Positions 59,789 to 64,000 of a DNA stretch of 64,000 bases are shown piece by piece (position 1 is the stretch's first letter; every line of letters begins with the position of its first letter). Position numbers and translations under genes: made by a program. The stretch is from Solihabitans fulvus. GTDB lineage: Bacteria > Actinomycetota > Actinomycetes > Mycobacteriales > Pseudonocardiaceae. Location: assembly GCF_008386585.1 (NCBI RefSeq), contig NZ_VUOB01000064.1, positions 118,618 to 182,617 of the forward strand. The letters are read 5' to 3'. The notes beneath the pieces are model-generated. The model was not told where the DNA came from. It did not search any database and saw only the letters and a program-made list of their open reading frames with translations.

Positions 59789-60553
59789 TCAGTGCGCCGA
59801 CCCGAACCGGGCCAGGACAAGGCGAAGCTGGTCAGGCGGCAGGTCGAGCGCGCCGTGGTACGGGCTCCTGATCAGGAACAGCACATACACGGCGACGGCG
59901 ATCACGACGCCCTCGGCGAGCAGCGAGATGAGCGAGGACGAGGTGTGCGGCAGCCCGACGATCATGGCGTGGCCGATCGCCGTGAACGCGGTCACCACCA
60001 CGGCGAGCAGCAGTCCCCACGGCAGTCCGGTGAGGGTGTCGCCGATCCGGCTCTGCCGCGCGTCGGCCGCGGTGTTCCACTGACCCACCGCGAGGGCACG
60101 CGCCGACTGCTCGGCCGGAGTCGTCGCCTGGAGCGCGAGGACCTGGGTGGTGAGGCGGCCGGCCAGCGCGTCGGCCGCCTCGTCGGACCGCTGTAGTTGC
60201 AGCTCCGGCCATTCGCGGTCGACCAACCGCCTGGTGTAGTCGCGGATTCCGCCGCGCAGGTCGTCGTGCGCCGGCAGCGCGCCGACCACGTCGTAGAGCC
60301 GGGTCAGGGCGGCGCTCTCGTCCCGGAGATGGGTCCTGGCCCGGTCGTAGGACTGCCACGCGATCACCAGCGACAACCCGAACGCGGCTAGGAACATGGC
60401 GTTCAGCATCGCGCCGACCGGAGCCGTGGTCTGATCCTGCCATCGCTCCCGGCGCTCACCGACGGTCGCGCCCTTCAGCGCCATGGCGACCGAGAGGATC
60501 AGCACGGCCGCCGCTGCCGCGACGACGAGACACCAGATCACGATCTCCGTCAT
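59789..60553 (-). CDS. DUF4239 membrane protein (bestrophin-like)
   Basis: A 254-residue protein with about four membrane helices: two near the N-terminus (IVIWCLVVAAAAAVLILSVAMA, LNAMFLAAFGLSLVIA) and two near the C-terminus. A charged middle part (DRARTHLRDESAALTRLYDVVGALP) is characteristic of DUF4239. The family is uncharacterised, with suggested channel-like function. ATG 60553 is chosen; GTG 60565 would add four residues. Confidence 0.8.
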   Translation of the reverse strand: MTEIVIWCLVVAAAAAVLILSVAMALKGATVGERRERWQDQTTAPVGAMLNAMFLAAFGLSLVIAWQSYDRARTHLRDESAALTRLYDVVGALPAHDDLRGGIRDYTRRLVDREWPELQLQRSDEAADALAGRLTTQVLALQATTPAEQSARALAVGQWNTAADARQSRIGDTLTGLPWGLLLAVVVTAFTAIGHAMIVGLPHTSSSLISLLAEGVVIAVAVYVLFLIRSPYHGALDLPPDQLRLVLARFGSAH

Positions 60554-60781
60554 CGACTCGCCCACCCGGTTCAGCGGAGCTGGTCCGCACGCACCGATTC
60601 GGTTCGCCCACTCGACACTACAACCGGATCATCCGGTCATCGGTCGCGCGGAGGACACCTCACTCCGGAGGGCCGCCGACCACCCCTGCGGCTGACGCGG
60701 AGGGCACGAATCGTTGCGGGCCGGGCGAAACATGCCTCGGCGGGGTCCCGCGAACGGCGCAACCCGTTGGACCGTCCGGGG

Positions 60782-61336
60782 TCAGCCGACCTCGCTGACC
60801 GCCTTGGGCTGATCGGCTGGGGCCGCCTTGCGCAGTGGCAGCACCTGGCGCAGCCGGGGCTGGGCGCGCTGCGCGGGCGCGGCGCGGAGGGCGGACGCCA
60901 CGACCAGGCCCGCGACGACGAGCACGACGTCCTTGATGACGTACTGGCCGGTCAGCGTCGGTCCCATGGGGTGCGCCCAGATCACGCCGGGCAGCAGCAC
61001 CAGCGGGGACATCGCGCCGGCCATCTGGACGAAGAACACCGCCAGCGTGGTGCGCGGCCAGCGGCCGGTGAGGAACCCGACTCCGATCAGGGTCTCCATC
61101 AGCGCGAGGAGCGGACGGGACACGGCGGGTGGGACCAGGTCGAAGGTGATGATCGACATGGTGCGGGTGGCGAGCTCGGCCGCGGGGCTCATACCCTCGA
61201 AGAACTTCAACAGGCCGAACCACACGAACACGATCCCCAGACTCAGCCGCAACAACGTCACGCTGTGCGAACAGCACCAATCGGCGAGTCTGGCGGGGCG
61301 CGATCTCGGGCCACCTGACGACTGGTTCACGTTCAT
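60782..61336 (-). CDS. DoxX-family membrane protein
   Basis: A 184-residue four-helix membrane protein. LRLSLGIVFVWFGLLKFFEGMSP and LIGVGFLTGRWPRTTLAVFFVQMAGAMSPLVLLP match DoxX-like proteins. They are associated with quinone or redox stress, but function here is unknown. It is 59 bp downstream of the LysR gene and may be cotranscribed with it. Confidence 0.83.
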   Translation of the reverse strand: MNVNQSSGGPRSRPARLADWCCSHSVTLLRLSLGIVFVWFGLLKFFEGMSPAAELATRTMSIITFDLVPPAVSRPLLALMETLIGVGFLTGRWPRTTLAVFFVQMAGAMSPLVLLPGVIWAHPMGPTLTGQYVIKDVVLVVAGLVVASALRAAPAQRAQPRLRQVLPLRKAAPADQPKAVSEVG

Positions 61337-61395
61337 GCGCTGGTTCCTGTTCTGCTCAATGGGAACCTGCCCAACCCCTCACGTGGTGCGCGCAG

Positions 61396-62358
61396 TCACA
61401 GGAGAGCAGGTAACGACGGACCGGGCGGAGCGGGAATGTCGACCTCCGGGACGAAGGCGAACTGGGCGACGTCCAGCAGCGCCTCGACGGCGGGCGTCAT
61501 GCGGGTCTTCTTGGACCACAGCATGGTCACCGACCAGCGGGCCTTCGGCAGGCTGGACACCACGACCAGGTTCGGATCCGGTCGGGCGGCGACCACGTGC
61601 GCCGGCAGCATGCCGACGCCGAACCCGAGGCTGACCGACTCGCGGACACCCTCGACGGAGCCTGCCTCCACGACGTCCGGCGGCGCCTCGAAACGGGCGC
61701 GCAGCAGCTCGGGCAGGCCGCGCTGCGAGACGCAGGTCGGGTCGAACACCAGAACCTGTTGCGCCCAACCGGTTTCGAGGCCGACCCTGGGTTGGCCGAA
61801 CGGGCGGCCGTCGTCGGACCTCGCCCCGACGACGGGCACGAAGTCCAGCTCGCACAACACACTGGCGGCCAGGTCCGGGGTGCCGCCGCCGCGGTCGTCG
61901 CGGTGCGCCGAGGTCAGCACGAACCCGAGGTCGATCTCCTCGGCGCGCACCGCGGCGATCACGTCGGCGGAGCTCAGCGTCCTCGGCGCGACGCGAAGTC
62001 CCGGCCGGATGCGGCGGTTCTGCCGCACGAGGTGACCGAGGTGGTGGTCAACCAGGGCCGGGGACACCCCGACCGTCACGCGGCCGGCCGCGTCGCCCTC
62101 CGGGCTGACGGCGGCGACCATGTCGTCGACCACCGAGAACATCTGCATGACGTAGGTGTGGAAGGTCTCGCCGGCCTGGGTGAGCCGGACGCCGTTGGGC
62201 AGCCGCTCGAAGAACGGCGTGCCGAACTTCGACTCCAGCGCCCGCACGTGGCAGGTCACGCTGGACTGCGAGTAGCCGAGGCTCCTGGCTGCCTTGGTGA
62301 AGGAGCCCGTCCGGGCAACCTCCCGGAACGTCCTGAGTTGGTGCAGGCCAAAGTCCAC
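61396..62358 (-). CDS. LysR-family regulator
   Basis: A 320-residue LysR-type regulator. The helix-turn-helix is LRTFREVARTGSFTKAARSLGYSQSSVTCHVRALESKFGTPFF, and the rest is the sensor domain. GTG 62358 follows GGGGGG and starts at the normal LysR position (MDFGLHQLRTF); the upstream extension of the frame is non-coding. The DoxX gene downstream is a candidate target. Confidence 0.88.
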   Translation of the reverse strand: MDFGLHQLRTFREVARTGSFTKAARSLGYSQSSVTCHVRALESKFGTPFFERLPNGVRLTQAGETFHTYVMQMFSVVDDMVAAVSPEGDAAGRVTVGVSPALVDHHLGHLVRQNRRIRPGLRVAPRTLSSADVIAAVRAEEIDLGFVLTSAHRDDRGGGTPDLAASVLCELDFVPVVGARSDDGRPFGQPRVGLETGWAQQVLVFDPTCVSQRGLPELLRARFEAPPDVVEAGSVEGVRESVSLGFGVGMLPAHVVAARPDPNLVVVSSLPKARWSVTMLWSKKTRMTPAVEALLDVAQFAFVPEVDIPAPPGPSLPALL

Positions 62359-62505
62359 CGTGTGCCCCCCATCGCCAGTTGACTCATCCCGCCGGGAGTG
62401 CCACCCCGGCGAGAACCTTCCCGCCACACCACGTCCGCCGCCGCGGGCCACCACCGATCATCGTGGTCCGCAGCGGTGGCGCGTCCGGCTTTGCCGGCAA
62501 ACCAA

Positions 62506-63057
62506 CTAATGAGAAGCCGTCACCGCGACGTCCACGGCCGGGAAGTCGAGGTCGGGCTGCGCGAGGTGGTTGAAGTAGTTGGAGAACACGTTCAGCGCGA
62601 TGTGGCCGATGATCTCGGCCAGCTCGGCGTCGGTGACGCCGGCCGCGCGCGCCTGCTCGACGACGTCGTCGGTGAGCCGGCCGCCCGAGCGCATGGCCTC
62701 CCTGGCGACCTGGAGGACGGCCGTGGTGTGCGGGTCGTCGCTCTCGGCGCGGCGGGTGGCCAGCAGCTGCTCCTCGCTGAGGCCGACCTTGCCGCCCCGC
62801 ATGGTGTGCGCGGCAACGCAGTAGCCGCACTCGTTCTCCTGCGCGATCAGCAGCGCGAGCTGCTCGCGGACGCGGGCCCGGAAGCTGCCGGCCACCAGCG
62901 CGTCGCGCATCGCCAGGTACCCCTTCAGCGCTGCCGGACCGTTTGCCATCGCGGCGTAGAGATTCGGCACCCTGCCGAGCTGCCGGTTGGTGTCCTCCAA
63001 CAGGGCACGCTGCTCATCGTTCGCGGTTTCCGCGGTGAGCTGGGGCATGCGGGACAT
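62506..63057 (-). CDS. AhpD/carboxymuconolactone-decarboxylase-family protein
   Basis: A 183-residue helical protein. The redox motif is E-x5-CxxC-x3-H (ENECGYCVAAHTMRG), as in alkylhydroperoxidase D-type proteins, which reduce peroxides through the Cys pair. It diverges from the TetR gene at 63203, and the space between carries repeated GGTACC boxes, so it is probably repressed by that TetR and induced by oxidants or electrophiles. Confidence 0.87.
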   Translation of the reverse strand: MSRMPQLTAETANDEQRALLEDTNRQLGRVPNLYAAMANGPAALKGYLAMRDALVAGSFRARVREQLALLIAQENECGYCVAAHTMRGGKVGLSEEQLLATRRAESDDPHTTAVLQVAREAMRSGGRLTDDVVEQARAAGVTDAELAEIIGHIALNVFSNYFNHLAQPDLDFPAVDVAVTASH

Positions 63058-63093
63058 CGGAAGCCTCCTCGAAGTGTGGCACCAAAGAACTTT

Positions 63094-63192
63094 GGTACCG
63101 GTCGGTACCGTTCAGACGGTACTGATCGGTACCGTCCGTGTCAACGTCAAGTCCCGCACCATGTTTACGAATAAACGAGACAGAGTGGTACC
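63094..63192. promoter_or_regulatory. Repeated GGTAC boxes, candidate TetR operators
   Basis: GGTACC or GGTACT cores occur at 63094, 63104, 63119 and 63128, and GGTACC recurs at 63187, just before the TetR start. They fill the divergent promoter region of the AhpD-like and TetR genes and suggest cooperative binding and autoregulation. Confidence 0.65.
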
Positions 63193-63202
63193 ATCTGTCC
63201 GT

Positions 63203-63763
63203 ATGGCCACCCGAGCACGCGAGCGCCTGTTGGACGCGGCAGAGGAGCTGTTCTACGCGGAGGGCGTGCGCGCCGTCGGCGTCGAGCGCATCCTGGACGT
63301 CTCCGGCGTGGGCAGGGCGTCGTTCTACCGCCACTTCACCAGCAAGGACGACCTCCTTGTCGAAGTGCTCCAGATCCGCGACCGACAGTGGCGCGCCTGG
63401 CTGTCCGGCACCATCGATGGCTGGCACCTACCACCCGGACAGCGTCCGCTCGCCGTCTTCGACGCGCTCGCCGAACGGTTCTCCAGGGACGACTTCCGCG
63501 GCTGCGCCTTCATCAACACGATGGTCGAACTGGCCGACCGGACCAGCGCGGCGCACGGCGTCGCCGCGCAGCACAAGCAGAAGGTGATCGACTACCTGGA
63601 CACCATCCTGGCGGCGGCGGGCCACGCCGACCACGAGGCGACCGCGCGCCAGCTCGCGCTGCTGGTGGACGGCGCGATCGTCACCGCGCTGCGCGAGGGC
63701 ACGCCCGACGCCGCCCTGCGCGCCAAGGAGATCGCCAGGGCCATCCTCGCCTCCGCGCGCTGA
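63203..63763 (+). CDS. TetR/AcrR-family regulator
   Basis: A 186-residue regulator. The helix-turn-helix is GVRAVGVERILDVSGVGRASFYRHFTSKDDLL, and a C-terminal ligand domain follows. The ATG at 63203 lies 11 bases after a GGTACC box, supporting autorepression. The divergent AhpD-like gene is the likely target. Confidence 0.87.
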   Translation: MATRARERLLDAAEELFYAEGVRAVGVERILDVSGVGRASFYRHFTSKDDLLVEVLQIRDRQWRAWLSGTIDGWHLPPGQRPLAVFDALAERFSRDDFRGCAFINTMVELADRTSAAHGVAAQHKQKVIDYLDTILAAAGHADHEATARQLALLVDGAIVTALREGTPDAALRAKEIARAILASAR

Positions 63764-63764
63764 C

Positions 63765-64000
63765 CTAGCGGGACGAGGCGGCCCACAAGGACCGGACGTG
63801 ACCGAGGTGCTGCCGCATCAGCCGCTCGGCACCCTCCGCGTCGCCGGCCAGCAACAGGTCGAGCAGCTCGACGTGCTCGGCGGCCGAGGCCTCCAGCTCC
63901 CCCCGGTCGGCCAGTGCCGGCAACGCGTACAACCGGGACCGCTTGCGCAGGTCCCCCACCACCCGCACCAGGTGCGGGTTGCCAGCCAACGCCAACAACT
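63765..64000 (-). CDS. GntR/FadR-family regulator, C-terminal part (cut by window end)
   Basis: The last 78 codons of a gene that continues beyond the window. HVELLDLLLAGDAEGAERLMRQHLGHV is the closing helix pair of an FCD ligand-binding domain found in FadR-type GntR regulators. The DNA-binding part is outside the window. Its stop is one base from the TetR stop (convergent). Confidence 0.75.
   Translation of the reverse strand, partial: LLALAGNPHLVRVVGDLRKRSRLYALPALADRGELEASAAEHVELLDLLLAGDAEGAERLMRQHLGHVRSLWAASSR

Noticed and set aside
60623..60637. Palindrome ACCGGATCATCCGGT as an operator
   Set aside because: It is perfect but single, short and not next to a regulator gene; chance occurrence is plausible in this composition.
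1..64000. Prophage, integrative element or insertion sequence
   Set aside because: No integrase, transposase, tRNA junction or terminal inverted repeat was recognised, and base composition looks even.

Overview
The window is uniformly high-GC DNA with many GTG starts, short intergenic gaps and a typical actinomycete regulator set (SARP/BTAD, XRE-NB-ARC-TPR, MmyB-like XRE, GlxA, TrmB-LuxR, TetR, MarR, LysR). It reads as chromosomal DNA of a filamentous actinomycete; Pseudonocardiaceae is my guess, not something proved here. No rRNA, tRNA, CRISPR array, transposase or phage gene was recognised.

Layout. 0.2-10.2 kb: secreted peptidase, F420-type reductase, secreted cyclophilin, several regulators with divergent targets, a secreted PI-PLC, and a broken hydrolase. 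10.2-16.9 kb: a compact biosynthetic locus (locus A). An ATP-grasp ligase and an MFS exporter diverge from an amino-acid dehydrogenase fused in frame to a heme-oxygenase-fold protein, followed by an O-methyltransferase and a class IV aminotransferase. 16.9-38.1 kb: mostly general metabolism, secreted proteins and regulator/target pairs, including a sedolisin, a split RibD pair with a SnoaL fusion, and a MarR gene with three operators.

38.1-44.2 kb (locus B): a six-gene operon encoding SbnA- and SbnB-like L-2,3-diaminopropionate synthesis, an EamA exporter, a 2-hydroxyacid-dehydrogenase relative lacking its substrate Arg, a diiron oxygenase of the SznF/RohS type, and a small DcsG-like ATP-grasp enzyme. 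45.5-57.7 kb (locus C): a class V aminotransferase, a SARP regulator with a candidate binding site, a vanadium haloperoxidase-like protein, an HPP membrane protein, a rhodanese, a cupin, a two-part B12 mutase resembling glutamate mutase (the large part fused to an FAD enzyme), and an acyl-CoA ligase. Only one hemolysin-III gene separates B from C, so they may form one roughly 19 kb cluster.

No NRPS or PKS gene is present. If A, B and C are biosynthetic, they use stand-alone amino-acid chemistry: Dap formation, N-oxygenation, B12 rearrangement and ATP-grasp ligation. The 58-64 kb end holds secreted proteins, a DoxX protein, a LysR, an AhpD-like protein with its TetR, and a partial GntR.

The most notable points are the Dap plus SznF-type oxygenase operon, the glutamate-mutase-like enzyme with altered substrate residues, and two separate in-frame gene fusions whose linkers are tandem repeats.
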